Assembly: GCF_000003815.2 (NCBI RefSeq) | Contig: NC_049985.1 | Location: 21,860,442-21,915,541 of the forward strand | Direction of reading: 5' to 3' | Source of the DNA: Branchiostoma floridae | Lineage: Eukaryota; Chordata; Leptocardii; Amphioxiformes; Branchiostomatidae | Length of the DNA: 55,100 bases | In this document: in pieces, positions 1 to 9,935 of the stretch | Layout of the letters: every line of letters begins with the position of its first letter | How positions within the stretch are numbered: position 1 is the stretch's first letter | Position numbers and translations under genes: made by a program | The notes under the pieces: generated by a model | The model's database searches: none | The model's input: the letters and a program-made list of their open reading frames with translations, nothing else | Told to the model about the DNA's origin: nothing

Positions 1-530
1 TTGAAGACCCACTCCATTGGTCATTGGGATTAGATCTGGGCAGCTCTCTACTCGTCTGTCCCTGCAAAGTTGTGAAGAACAGGTTGAATCCATGAACATA
101 GTTGATAAAATCCGTATTGAACGTTATCGCGGCCCAGGTACGACAAAGAAATAGCGTTTTGGCTTATTGCTGACAGAAGGATGACATGGGAAGGCCATGC
201 AGGATACAAGTTTCTGGGCTGCCACGGTGGTTAGTGTGACAGAGGACTTGCAAGGAGCATACGTCAAGTAAGTTATAGCCTATCTTATTAATTAAATGAC
301 GTTTAAATGGCTATTGTTTATAACAGCACAATATAGACGAAAGGAACTTGCCCCATATGCATATAACAGCTCCGCACTTAGACACTAATATAATGTGTCT
401 TGAACACTGAATTTAAGAATTCTTGCAGAAAGCAAAGATAATGCTTGGTTATGGTGCTACCCAGTGGTGAGCAATAGTGTGCAAAATATTACTTTTTTTC
501 TTGATCAACTGCAAATAGTTAAGACATCCC
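1..530. other. 3' flank of the minus-strand globin; nothing recognised
   Basis: No convincing coding stretch or clear repeat is seen. The 3' UTR of the minus-strand globin should lie here, but no canonical AATAAA could be fixed on the minus strand. Confidence 0.3.
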
Positions 531-782
531 TCATAGCCGCATCAATTGGATAGGTGAAAAACGGGATATTACCGAGTTTGCTTGGATGTTTTTCGCGACC
601 TTTCCAGACCCACCTGCTGCAGTTCCATTTGTTTCCGCACTGTGGCGCACCGCGTCCTCCAGACCCTGCTTCAGATGAATGACGAAGAATCCCCAGGCAG
701 TTCCCCAGGCTCCCTGTACCTCTTCCGTGAAGTCTTTCCCCAGTACTGCCGTCAAACCCTTCATCAGAACATTACCCAGAGC
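531..782 (-). CDS. Globin exon 3 (helices G-H and C-terminal tail)
   Basis: The acceptor CTACCTAG is followed by codons for ALGNVLMKG, continuing the globin G helix directly after PEYFD of exon 2 (phase 0, G7.0). The H-helix motif WGTAWGFFVIHLKQG is present. A glycine/alanine-rich tail of about 40 residues ends ...PIQLMRL before the stop. Confidence 0.88.
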   Translation of the reverse strand, partial: ALGNVLMKGLTAVLGKDFTEEVQGAWGTAWGFFVIHLKQGLEDAVRHSAETNGTAAGGSGKVAKNIQANSVISRFSPIQLMRL

Positions 783-3700
783 CTAGGTAGACCAAAAACA
801 TGGTTTTTAGACAATGCCTCTGAATTTTACTTCTAGCAAAAGTAATTTTGCTGATCTCTACAATTTTCTTTTGTATTTACCACCGTATTATTTCAACCAT
901 TCTTCTTCTTAAGGTTTAATTAATTGAACACAATTTCTTGCAAGCTTTCAGTCCAAATTCTTTTGAAATCTAACAGACAATGCGACCTCACACACAATAT
1001 ACTATATATGATTTGTATGAATGCAAATGACAATGTTTCCGACGGTAAGATACATGTATTAGCCTCCGTCGCAGACTTCGTGTGGGACTGGCTTTTATTT
1101 TATGGGGAAGGGGGCGCTGGTTCACGATTTCCTACGTTAGGTTCTCTTATATGCTGGGAAAGGGTGTTTGCCGTGGAAGGGAGTTTGCCGTGGAAGGGAG
1201 TTTGCCGAGGAAGGGAGTTTGCCATTGAAGGGAGTTTGCAGTGGAAGGGAGTTTGCCATAGAAGGGAGTTTGCCGTGGAAGGGAGTTTGCCATAGAAGGG
1301 AGTTTGCCATAGAAGGGAGTTTGCCATAGAAGGGAGTTTGCCATAGAAGGGAGTTTGCCGTGGAAGGGAGTTTGCCGTGGAAGGGAGTTTGCCGTGGAAG
1401 GAAGTTTGCCGTGGAGGGGAGTTTGCCGTGGAAGGGAGTTTGCCGAGGGGAAAAAGGGAGTTTTCCCCCCATCAAAAGAGAACATAACCAACGTTGAAAA
1501 TCGCGAACCAGCGCCCCCTACCCCATTCATTCATATACACAAGTAATATATATAAATGATCCAAAAAAAAAAAACTCACGTCGAAGTACTCTGGTTTGAC
1601 ACTATGTCTGAGGTGGCTCTTCCCGGTATCGTACAGTAGCTGCTGCAGGTCCGCAGGTTCGTCCAGACTGGACACGTACGTGTCGAAGCTGTGCAGGAAG
1701 CGGGTGATGTGTGCTCGCAGGGCGATGTTCTTCTCGAACTGCTCCGGTACGTCTATGTCCACCTGGTCCATACTCCTGAACAGTTTCTTCGTGAACGGGT
1801 AGTCTGTGAACAGTCTGGGGAAGACACGTATGGACATGGGATAAGCAAAGGTTCAAGTACAGGAAATAATTCAAATGGAAGTAATCCATATGTGACGTAT
1901 GTTCACCTTTATCCGCGGGGTAACCTCTATCCGTTGTATTTGAAATCAGGGTACTAGTATTCAAGGATATCAACTCGACGGATGGTGGTTTCAAATTACA
2001 ATGCTTTGAAAATATTGCAATTTGAAACCACCGTCTGTCGACTTGATATCGCTGCAAACCTTGTTTTGATAACAACGGATATAAGTTACCCCACGGATAA
2101 AGGTGAACTAGCGTTAGTCACAAACATTAGGTCATGTTGATTTGACGAACAACATCCTCTAGGAACCCCAAAACTGCTGCGGGCATGCGAATGAAAAATG
2201 TTTGGCAAAAAAGTTGCATTCTTAATGAGATATAACAAATGACTGAACACAGAGTATAGATTTTCTTTCACATCTTTTACTTTTAAAATAACTTTAGCAT
2301 TATTAGTAGCCGTCTTTCTATATTTTGCAGCCTAAGACATACATTTGCTCATCTTGCAGGTACTTTACACGATTTACAGTATAAGGTTGAAAACCTTTTT
2401 GGAAACGGCAAAAAATTGATGCGCGCGCGGATGTCATCCCTATAATCAAATCAACGTGGCCTAACTGAGAGCAAAATTTATAACTGATTCTGAGATGCTC
2501 ATAAACAGACTGGAAGCAACTTGAAAAGGCTTTTGAAACTAGCGCTGTTTCATGTCTGTATTTTTAAGACCCGTTATTGCTCGGTAAGTTATAGATACAG
2601 GGAAAGCTGTCGAGCGACAAGGCACTTCTGTTACATAAACACAGACTCTGGGCCTGCCAGGAGAAAGTTCAAGAGCAAGTTCACCCTAGCTGGGCGTAAT
2701 CTTCGAGCAGATGTAACAGGTAAGCTCGTGTTCACACGGCTTCGGCGAAGGTGTTGCAACGGACCCGCGCGGTTTAGCTGCAGTTTGTGGTGATTTCGTG
2801 ATGTCTTACATGGAACATCTGCCATATACTTTGTCTGACCCTTGCCTCTAGCCTCATGACCTCATTGAAAAGCGGCCTGCAGGCTGATTTGAGCTTCATG
2901 AATAAACAAAGTTCAAACAAACAAACTTTTTTTGGAATTTGACAGGCAGACAAAGGATCCTTAGAACCTAACCCCGTAACAGTTTAGTAAAATACGGGGC
3001 CAAGATGCTTATTGTATAGCCAAAATACGTATAAACTGCAGAAGTGATGTGATACAAAAGAGCCAACACGCACCTACACTCGGTGGGGGTATACATAACG
3101 CGCGCTTTAAAAAAAGAAGCGCCCACCAGATTCCTTAGAAAGGCTAGGGAATCAACATGTAAAGTCGTAAGATTTCCGTTGTTTATCTTTCGCTTGGGTG
3201 ATCCGCCCACTCGTCCATTATCTGTGATCTATGCATGCAAGGATGACTTTATGGCAAACTTCAACTAGCGTCCTCTTTGTTGGATAACATCTAAAGCTAA
3301 AGGCACAACCCGCCGTTCGTGCAATTTGTCTTTACTTTTTTGGGAGGTCACGTCCGCCACGTATTTCTGAAAACGTTCATCCGCATGCAGCCCGACGCGA
3401 TGGCACACAAAAAGTTTTGCTTGCACGTAAAAGTTCTACGGTGTGTCTGCGTGCTCCAAAATCCGTCGGATTCCCTACTAGTTCGTACATAGGCGGTACT
3501 TACCACTCAATACGGATCCCAAAAGATTGCCCACGTTTTGGCACATAGACAGCACATATTTGCACATACGGTGGGTTGTGCCCCTAGCTTAAGAATGTGA
3601 CACACATCGTGGTGCATCCCAGCAATATTTAATCCTGTCACCTGGAACCAATGTTTTTTCAGCTTATGGTAGCGCCTTTCTAGCACCGTATGGTAGCGCC

Positions 3701-4319
3701 TTACTAGCACGGTTTACACTTTTTAAAAGACGCAAATAGTTCGCCATGGTGCCTACAGTCTTAATTTGTTACATAGAAGTCAAAGAAGTTTAACACCTGT
3801 TTGTATAAAGGACGCAGTGACTCCGCGTTTAAATGATTCATTGCAACGTTGATGTTTTCGAATTCAGGTTGTTCCAAATTAAGTCCGAAAGGTACGAAAG
3901 CCCAAAGCGACAAGAGATAACGCTTTTCCTGACAATTGCTGAGCGTTCCAAACCTTGCCAGACACATTTCAAACCTTCTAAAAGGATTGTCGTGACTTGC
4001 GTTTTGAGCATTGTCAGCTACATTTCATTCGAAACTGCTTTGAACGTTTATAACCACGAATCACGGTTTTTGTCATTTGAGTTGGGCCCCTGATTTACAA
4101 TCTGTTTCTCACATACCAGCAAAAATATTTATTATATAATTAATAAAACATGATTAGACAATCCAAGTCCAGCACTCACATCCTGAAGATGGCGAACCCG
4201 TTGGCTCTCTTGTTGCTCAGGACGACCTGCCAGGTTTCCCGGATGTGACGGATCTGATTGGCTGTCAGTCCCGTGACGTCATCAGGTGTGCCGTCCTCTT
4301 TTGCCGAAAGACTGCCCAT
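531..4319 (-). CDS. Globin gene, three coding exons, N-myristoylation-type start (globin X-like?)
   Basis: Heme-binding globin of 208 aa. Exons are 4319-4180 (140 nt), 1814-1580 (235 nt) and 782-531 (252 nt, stop included); all borders are GT/AG. Intron 1 splits a codon after its second base and intron 2 lies between codons, which matches the conserved B12.2 and G7.0 globin introns. Phe59 fits CD1, His82 (in ALRAHITRF) fits distal E7, and His114 (in GKSHLRHSV) fits proximal F8, so heme binding looks intact. The ATG has context GCCATGG. The N terminus MGSLSAK fits the N-myristoylation pattern. The length exceeds a minimal globin (about 150 aa) because of N- and C-terminal extensions, as in globin X; a role as a membrane-attached redox or oxygen-sensing globin is inference. 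A likely splice acceptor (ACACAG) lies 20 bases before the ATG, so a 5' UTR intron is probable. Its paralogue starts at 42858. Both introns are filled with MITEs. Confidence 0.9.
1102..1527. mobile_element. Inverted-repeat element enclosing a 17-bp minisatellite (globin intron 2)
   Basis: The two ends are imperfect inverted repeats of about 45 bp. Left: ATGGGGAAGGGGGCGCTGG...TTCTCTT. The reverse complement of the right end: ATGGGGTAGGGGGCGCTGG...TTCTCTT. Between them lies only the minisatellite. The same right-hand end (GTTGAAAAT.TCGCGAACCA.CGCCCCC) recurs at about 33260-33290 next to a long GT run, so this is a dispersed family. Confidence 0.7.
1155..1455. repeat. 17-bp minisatellite, about 17 units
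   Basis: Unit GAAGGGAGTTTGCCGTG, with variants differing mainly in the last bases (GTGGA, ATAGA, ATTGA, GAGGA). The reading frames across it in both directions are by-products of the repeat. It lies wholly inside intron 2 of the minus-strand globin. Confidence 0.9.
1580..1814 (-). CDS. Globin exon 2 (helices C to F, heme pocket)
   Basis: The exon is 235 nt, exactly the length of exon 2 in the paralogue at 43746. Acceptor is TTCCCCAG and donor GTGAGT. It encodes the CD1 Phe, the E7 His and the F8 His. About 51 of 78 residues match the paralogue by eye. Confidence 0.92.
1901..2108. mobile_element. MITE, family A (TTCACCTTTATCCG ends), globin intron 1
   Basis: Inverted ends of about 37 bp, GTTCACCTTTATCCGCGGGG and the complementary copy at 2072-2108. 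A second inner inverted pair surrounds GATATCAACTCGACGGA. Further copies are at 21043 and 53676. Confidence 0.8.
2127..2464. mobile_element. MITE, family B, globin intron 1
   Basis: Ends TTAGGTCATGTTGATTTGA and the complementary TCAAATCAACGTGGCCTAA, with the sub-terminal motifs GGAACCCCAAAA and GATGCGCGCGCGGATGTCAT. Copies are at 7199 and 24301, plus a lone end near 6300. Confidence 0.7.
3302..3582. mobile_element. MITE, family C (GGCACAACCCGCC ends), globin intron 1
   Basis: Inverted ends GGCACAACCCGCCGTTCGTG and, read in reverse complement, GGCACAACCCACCGTATGTG. The internal sequence (TGGGAGGTCACGTCCGCCAC, CCAAAATCCGTCGGATT) recurs in the element at 43381-43679, which lies in intron 1 of the other globin. 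Confidence 0.75.
4180..4319 (-). CDS. Globin exon 1 (N-terminal extension, helices A-B)
   Basis: Encodes MGSLSAKEDG..., then the conserved stretch TGLTANQIRHIRETWQVV and GFAIFR, ending in AGGAT before donor GTGAGT (phase 2). It is collinear with exon 1 at 42858, where the first residues are MGSWWGKPVD. This exon is too short to stand out as an open frame and was found by matching the paralogue. Confidence 0.88.
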
Positions 4320-4404
4320 GGCTTCAGTACTTTATCTGTGTAGAGTAACAGCGATAATTTAGCCATTAAAAGGTTTTTGTAAAATTGAACGACAATACAC
4401 TGTG

Positions 4405-4797
4405 TGGTAACGTTATAGCCAGTAGGTACCCATCTGAGTAATGTGGCACCTCCTCGAACACGGGACATTTTATTAGCCTCTACCAGGCTCCGCGGATCGG
4501 TCGTCTAATTGTAGAAATTGGACAAATAGAGTCAATAGTACGCTAGGGGAGTCAGTCCACCAGAGGAGTATTTTCCTCACAATATCAGCGTACTTTTGAC
4601 TCAATTTGTCAAACTTCTACAATATTAAACCACCGATCCGCGGAGCCTGGTAGAGTCTAACATTTTATGTCCTTACCGAAAGATGAATGCAGCCCCAATA
4701 AAGATGCCCTTCCGCGGATTCGAACCGCGATCAAAACTACTCTGAGAACAAGGAGCTCAACTGTGAGACTGCTGCCAATTGAGCTACGGGAACATCC
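4405..4797 (-). mobile_element. tRNA-headed SINE, split by a MITE
   Basis: Read on the minus strand it starts with an A-box-like GTAGCTCAATTGGCAGCAG and a B-box GGTTCGAATCC, then GGCATCTTTATTGGGGC and TTTCGGTAAGGACATAAAATG. After the MITE at 4474-4659 the SINE resumes with CCCGTGTTCGAGGAG and CCTACTGGCT. The copy at 19857-20040 (plus) shows the same order without the interruption. The acceptor stem does not pair, so this is not a working tRNA gene. Confidence 0.7.
4474..4659. mobile_element. MITE, family G, with exact 9-bp target duplication
   Basis: Ends TAGCCTCTACCAGGCTCCGC and, in reverse complement, TAGACTCTACCAGGCTCCGC. The flanking 9-mer ACATTTTAT is present on both sides (4465-4473 and 4660-4668). 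A 9-bp duplication with long inverted ends suggests a Mutator-type transposase. Copies are at 20112, 38739 and 39826. Confidence 0.85.
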
Positions 4798-4967
4798 ATG
4801 AAATAAGTCTTCTTCTTGAAATCAAACAACGACCTTCTTTTCCGTCGAAGATTGCCTCCGTCCTCACGATGACTTGGTATCCTTCGCTAAAACAGGCACG
4901 TCTTGGATACACGCATTGTTATTGAGTTGGCTGAACACACGTACAGCCCAGCCAAGGTTACCGCAAG

Positions 4968-5054
4968 TAATATATGCAACAACACGCGAGGCGTAATATC
5001 CTTCTATATATAGATAGGCGCCTCGCGTCAAACACCAGACATGGCATATATTAC
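4968..5054. repeat. Hairpin-forming inverted repeat
   Basis: GTAATATATGC and ACGCGAGGCG on the left are matched in reverse complement by CGCCTCGCGT and GCATATATTAC on the right, around an AT-rich loop. This is probably a small MITE. Confidence 0.6.
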
Positions 5055-5099
5055 AGTATCTGTACTCTAGTAGGACCAGAAAACATTACACGATGGGCA

Positions 5100-5512
5100 A
5101 CTGTCGAGATTGATTGCCAGTTATCGTGCGATCCTCATCGGCTGTACACAGGTATGGCCTTCCCTTCTTATAATCCTGTCGCATATGTCGTACGATCGTC
5201 GTGCGACCATCGTACGATCGCAAAAGGAATATATAAGCATTCTTCGTATAAGCTTGCATGTAAAATTCAGCTGTCTTGTTGCAGAAAAGGCTACCTTAGA
5301 CCCTTGTCGACGCTTTGGACCTTTCCTCTCTTAGCGACCGGTCTCATTGGTTGTACGACCCTCGTACGATCGCAAATGGAAAACATTATTGTGATAACCT
5401 TACATGAAATTTATCTGCCTTGTTAGGGAAAAGGCTGTCTTAGATCCTTGTCGGTGATTGGTTCTGTCAGCCTGCTTGAAAAATCTAGGATAACGAAATC
5501 GTACGAAGGTTG
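5100..5512. repeat. Diverged duplicated segment with CGTACGATCG palindromes
   Basis: Two diverged copies start near 5184 and 5351. Each has CGTACGATCGCAAA, then TTGT..GAAAAGGCT..CTTAGA.CCTTGTCG. A related piece (TCTGCTTGAAAATTTTAAGACATCAGAATCGTACGA) at about 11025-11060 is split here only for description; it indicates a dispersed family. No gene is seen. Confidence 0.45.
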
Positions 5513-6127
5513 CTTTTCCTTTGATGATCCTTGTCATATATGGTTGCATGACATACGTGCATAACGAAGGAGACATTGTCCGATATAACAGGACAAATAC
5601 GACACAACAACAGCACACTAACCTTTGTCCCAAACTGCGCTAGCGTGTTACGCCTTCAACGAACGTTAAGACCAAGCGCCCCTCGCTCACGACACTTGCA
5701 TGTCTCCATGTCTAAGCCTTACGGCTCTCCGTGACAAATACGCATCCCCGTGAAGTTCGACCCGTTTTCAGACGGAATATATCAACGACCTACGACTAGT
5801 ATTGTGACCGCTTCCTTGTTCTTGCCAATATCTACATTGTATATTACATTAGGGTTACGTTTCCTTTGACGATTGTTGTCATACATGGCTGCGTGACATT
5901 CATGACGAAGGAGACATGAATATGTCTGAAATAACAGGACAAATACGACACAACAACAGCACACTAACCTTTGTCCCAAACTGCGCTAGCCTGTTACGCC
6001 TTCAACGAACGTTAAGACCAAGTGCCCCTCGCTCACGACAACTTGCATGTCTCCATGTCTAAGCTTTACAGCGCTCCGTGACAAATACACACCCCGTGAA
6101 GTTCAACCCGTTTTCAGACGGAGTGTA
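5513..6127 (+). repeat. Direct tandem duplication, two units of about 270 bp
   Basis: Unit 1 is 5513-5780 and unit 2 is 5857-6127, about 345 bp apart. Both carry AACAGGACAAATACGACAC, CCTTTGTCCCAAACTGCGCT and CATGTCTCCATGTCTAAGC, with a few substitutions. No intact coding frame runs through either. Confidence 0.85.
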
Positions 6128-6296
6128 TCTTTAGATAAATGACGTTCGGCTGGCCTTTCGTGAGCACAAAAGCTCGCAGAAGCCACAAATCACACATGCT
6201 TATGGACGTGGAAGCGTCAAGGTGACATTCATGCCCCACCTACATATCGGCTTCGGTTACAACTGTTCCATGGGATTGCTCATGTTGAGCCACTCT

Positions 6297-6375
6297 CCCA
6301 GAACGTAAGGTCATGTGGATTGGATTATATGGACTGTATCCCGTAAGAACCCCAAAATTCGTGCGAGCGTGCGAA
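6297..6375. mobile_element. Solo end of a family B MITE
   Basis: TAAGGTCATGTGGATTGGAT followed by AAGAACCCCAAAATTCGTGC matches the left ends at 2127 and 7199. The other end is not found nearby. Confidence 0.5.
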
Positions 6376-6578
6376 TTAGGCCTGGGTCACAATTCCAAGC
6401 CGGGGCCCGGCCGGGATGTTTTAAGAAATGAAAAATGAAATTGTATACCAAGAAAAATACACAAATTATGACCTTGAATCTTATTTTGACATTTTGTGTA
6501 TTTTGATGTCTTTTATATCATTTTTTTTCGCTCCCGATAGCTGCCCGGCCGGGCCCCCTTTTTTAAATGAGACCTAAG
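6376..6578. mobile_element. MITE, family H (CCCGGCCGGG sub-terminal)
   Basis: The ends TTAGGCCTGGGTCACAATTCC and (reverse complement) TTAGGTCTCATTTAAAAAA surround GGGGCCCGGCCGGG on both sides, with an AT-rich centre. The same family occurs twice at 19317-19735. It abuts the next element directly. Confidence 0.65.
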
Positions 6579-6581
6579 CCT

Positions 6582-7038
6582 TAGGGTTGGATACTTGTAC
6601 AGAAAATTCAGGTCCAGGTACGGATGCGAACCTGGACCTAACTGTCTGTGAAAACTTGTGATTTGATGTACTCAAATGATGGTTCTTTCGCTACTAAGGA
6701 TTCTGTTTGGTGACTTCCACTGGCGTTTGAAATCTTTTATTCATGTGAACAATACTGACTGCCTCTGAGGCTCTGTTAACTTAGACCGAGTTTGACTTCA
6801 AACTTAATTTCAACTCTTGTTTACTTCGAAGCTTCGTTCTTGCCATTTTCTTGGGCCAGTAAGCCCCAAAACACGAACGCCTGCCGGTATAATCTGTTCC
6901 TTTTCTAACCGGTCAAAAATCCTGTCTACTAACTTTTTTCAGGTCCGTTTTTTTCGGACCGGTCCAACTAGAAAAGCGGTTTTATGTACCCAAGGACGTT
7001 GTAACGTCCTTGGTGTACCGTACCAGTACCCACTCCTA
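6582..7038. mobile_element. hAT-like MITE, family J
   Basis: Ends TAGGGTTGGATACTTGTACAG and (reverse complement) TAGGAGTGGGTACTGGTACGG, with repeated GGTCCAGGT motifs. A better-preserved copy with an 8-bp target duplication is at 38938-39370. Confidence 0.6.
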
Positions 7039-7198
7039 GTGTGAACAAAAAAGTTATTAAATCTAAGTGATCAGGAAAGTTGAACAAATGACCAAACACA
7101 CAGATCTAGAGTATGGAATATCGAACAATAGATTAGTTGTTTTTGTTCTTTCGCATCTTGTTCTTTGACCTTGGAATTGACGTTGCCATTCTATGACA

Positions 7199-7571
7199 TT
7201 AGTCCACGTTGATTTGATTATATGGATCAAAACATTCTCTGGGAACCCCAAAGACTCATGCGAGCGTACGCGTGAGAATAAAAAAAAAAGGTTTTGCCAA
7301 CCTTCATTACGAAATTTAAGAAGTCAGGAAAGTTGAACAAATGACCAAACACACAGAGTATGGAATACCGAACGATAGTGTTCTTGCTTTTTTTGTTCTT
7401 TCTCATCCTCTTCTTTCACCTTGGAATTGGCGCTGGTATTCTATGACATAATTATTCCGTTTCCGATATCTACGGCAATCCACGGCGTATATTTGCTCAT
7501 TTTGCAGCTGATTTGTACGAAAATTGATGCGCACGTGGATGTCATCCATATAATCAAATTATCATGGCCTT
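7199..7571. mobile_element. MITE, family B
   Basis: Ends TTAGTCCACGTTGATTTGAT and the complementary ATAATCAAATTATCATGGCC. The internal marks GGGAACCCCAAAGA and GATGCGCACGTGGATGTCAT match the copies at 2127 and 24301. A 60-bp stretch just upstream (about 7070-7130) is repeated inside it at 7320-7380. Confidence 0.7.
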
Positions 7572-8365
7572 ATAATACTTGGCACAACATAGGTAACCTA
7601 TATATCATGTAGTACACGTACATATATAATAACCTTTACTGTTACTGAAATAACCAAAACGATCTGACACGGTTCACACGAACCATATACCATATAGGTG
7701 TCACTGTATCATGCTTTGTGCCATATGTGTAATGATGGATGTTACTAGATGTATTAGAGCAAGCAAACTGACATATTACGTTGTTTTTCTTTAGAATTGA
7801 GAGCGCCCGTTTGCGTCTACTTCGCGTCCATTGACGCTAATTGGCTCCTAATTTTGGCACCTTTCTCAAAGACTTTGGAAATCTATACAACGCTTTTTTT
7901 TTCAAGGATGTACAAGTCTTTGGTTTCTTTGCAATTTCTACACGAATCGCTAACTTTAGGCGGCGAATTGGCGCTCGTTGGTGCCAATTGCCGGCTCATT
8001 GGCGCCTGTTTGTAGCCAGTTTGCGAATATCACCAACAGTCGCGGCCCAGCAAAATACGCTTTAAAACCCTTGCCCAACAAGGTACATGAGTTGCAATGC
8101 AACAAGTTATCAGGTATGTACATGAGCTGCTGTATATTGTACTTACAATTTCTGTTGAATATCAATTGTTTGGTCAACGTTGCATCAGAATCATGTCCGT
8201 TGCATAAGATATCATTTTTGACACAGCATTGGGAAACTTTATACAGTATATCATTCTAATATACGATACGTTCTGTCAAGTTCTTCTTTGTTTTTGAGGC
8301 TACCAACTTCAACTTGCGGGAAATTCTATAGCCTATATATTGACTGTCAGAGGTTTGATACACTC
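7572..8365. other. Intergenic, nothing recognised
   Basis: AT-rich sequence with short frames only. A GC-richer patch at 7980-8020 contains TTGGCGCTCGTTGGTGCCAA, an imperfect palindrome, but no gene could be supported. Confidence 0.3.
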
Positions 8366-8560
8366 ACATTGGGAAGTACCCTTGCCCCTCTCCGATAAGT
8401 GTGGCGGGTTCTTTAATGTGATCGAAGTGTGGCTCTCCTCAAACACAGGACCTCCATTTAACGTCCTATCTAAGAGACGTCTCTAGGTAATCATTTACAC
8501 CTGAGTAAAGTGAAGAAAGTCGTGTAAAGTGTCTTGTCCTGCTGAGCCCGTTTATATACG
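8366..8560 (-). mobile_element. SINE 3' part, minus strand
   Basis: The minus strand reads CGACTTTCTTCACTTTACTC, then GGAGGTCCTGTGTTTGAGG, AGAGCCACACTTCGATCAC and ACCCGCCACACTTATCGG. The same order is seen at 44456-44690 (minus), with heads at 13505 and 15985. Confidence 0.6.
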
Positions 8561-8799
8561 GGATGGACATATTTAACCCTTGTCATGCTGAGCTGTATTG
8601 TCATGAGTTTGGGGTATTTCTCATGTAAAAGTTTCATACCACAGCAAAGCCCATCGAATGGGGAAGTAAATTTGCAGCAGCATGCGCAGCACAGAACAGG
8701 TCAATTTTACTTTTTTACTCTGAGAGGTTAAAATTAGAGGTTAAACTATGATAGCCAGCAGGACAAGGGTTAAGGCTTCAAGATCGGTGAAATAACAGT

Positions 8800-8905
8800 T
8801 TGAATTACAGGATTCGAACCTAGGACCTCTGCATGAGTTATGTGCCAAAAACCTGCCCCACGGAATTTCTATCCTGTTGCATTGCCAATTGGGAGTTCCT
8901 GAAAG
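8800..8905 (-). mobile_element. Possible tRNA-like SINE head
   Basis: The minus strand has a B-box-like GGTTCGAATCCTG preceded by CAATTGGCAATGCAACAGG as a poor A-box. No stems could be paired convincingly. Confidence 0.3.
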
Positions 8906-9404
8906 TGTGTTGTCGCGTGACATTTGCTTCTTAGTCTAAAACGCGTGCACGAAGGCAAACTCTCTCGTCTATCGACAGTTTTCCAGACTCTCGCTATTGG
9001 GAACGAATGTTTGTTGGTCTGTACAGAAGAGAGCTCGCTGGGTTTGACTGAAGGGTACAGTACTGAGTAGCACCAACAGGTAACGTTAATACTACTTATC
9101 CACTACCGTGCGTGATCTACTATCTATAATACAGAAATAGTGTATTACCTGCAGGAAAAATGGAAGCATTCTTTCTGGTCTGTCAGTGTGTCTGTCTGTT
9201 GTCTGTGTGTTTGTACGTATGTTTCTAGATATTTACTTGAATGTAGGTTCATTTGTGACGGTAGTCAACATAATGTTACAATTTCAAATTTAGGCTTTGG
9301 GTCATTTCAACTTGATAAGGATCAGATGACTGATCGAAAGCTTGTTGATAAGCGCTTTATTTTGTGTAAGGATATAACTATTATAAGGTCTTAAAATTGT
9401 AACA
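8906..9404. other. Intergenic, nothing recognised
   Basis: There is only a short T/G-rich patch (TGTCAGTGTGTCTGTCTGTTG) near 9180 that resembles the edge of the family L repeat. No gene is seen. Confidence 0.3.
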
Positions 9405-9560
9405 TAATTTCTAGATATTTGTTGTCAGCATAACTTAAGAGATAATTATGGATGGATTGTGATGGTATTTGGTATGCGGGTAGGTCTTCTGAAGACAAAG
9501 GTCAAGGTAGATTGTGGGCCTTCTGGCGCCTTTCCTTCCTCCAGTAGAACTTCTTGTTTT
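9405..9560 (+). repeat. Family L dispersed repeat, partial
   Basis: Contains GTCAGCATAACTTAAGAG, ATGGTATTTGGTATGCGGGTAGG and TGGGCCTTCTGGCGCC. These marks also occur at 11240, 43060 and, in opposite orientation, at 14100 and 45345. Confidence 0.55.
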
Positions 9561-9774
9561 TACATCTTTTCTTGGCATGCTAGCTCAAACTGTGGCTACA
9601 AAACGACGCGTTTAGCATGCGCTGTTGCTCTGATGTGTCTGCGACCTTTTCAGTACATCGGAAGTGTGAAATCCATGCACGCGTGTCTGACAAGCATGGT
9701 CAAAGGAGGCTCAAACTTAAAACCGTGTCTTATAAATGCGTTTACAGGGCATACCGTGGCCAGGCCTCCGGAGT

Positions 9775-9935
9775 TTAATAGAGCGTTAGGGCGCGTAGGT
9801 CGGGCAATTGTCGTACGATTTTCATGCCACGGCAAGAGCGTTGGAACCAGAATCAGTAGGTCCTGAGTTCGATACTCGCCATGCCCCTGCCCCCATGACG
9901 GTGGAGTGACGCCCACCGAGCCTCACGGCTAATCT
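9775..9935 (+). mobile_element. Possible tRNA-derived SINE
   Basis: The B-box-like TGAGTTCGATACTCGCC follows GCGCGTAGGTCGGGCA, and a conserved-looking tail CGGTGGAGTGACGCCC comes after. No second copy in the window confirms it. Confidence 0.3.

Noticed and set aside
1155-1455. CRISPR-like array
   Set aside because: Units are contiguous without spacers and lie in a eukaryotic intron; it is a minisatellite. The same applies to 48049-50325.
924-1546. Several frames of 60-127 codons on both strands
   Set aside because: They are translations of the 17-bp minisatellite in the globin intron.
4705-4797. A tRNA gene on the minus strand
   Set aside because: A- and B-boxes are present but the acceptor stem does not pair, and the sequence continues into a tail shared with the copy at 19857. 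It is a SINE head.
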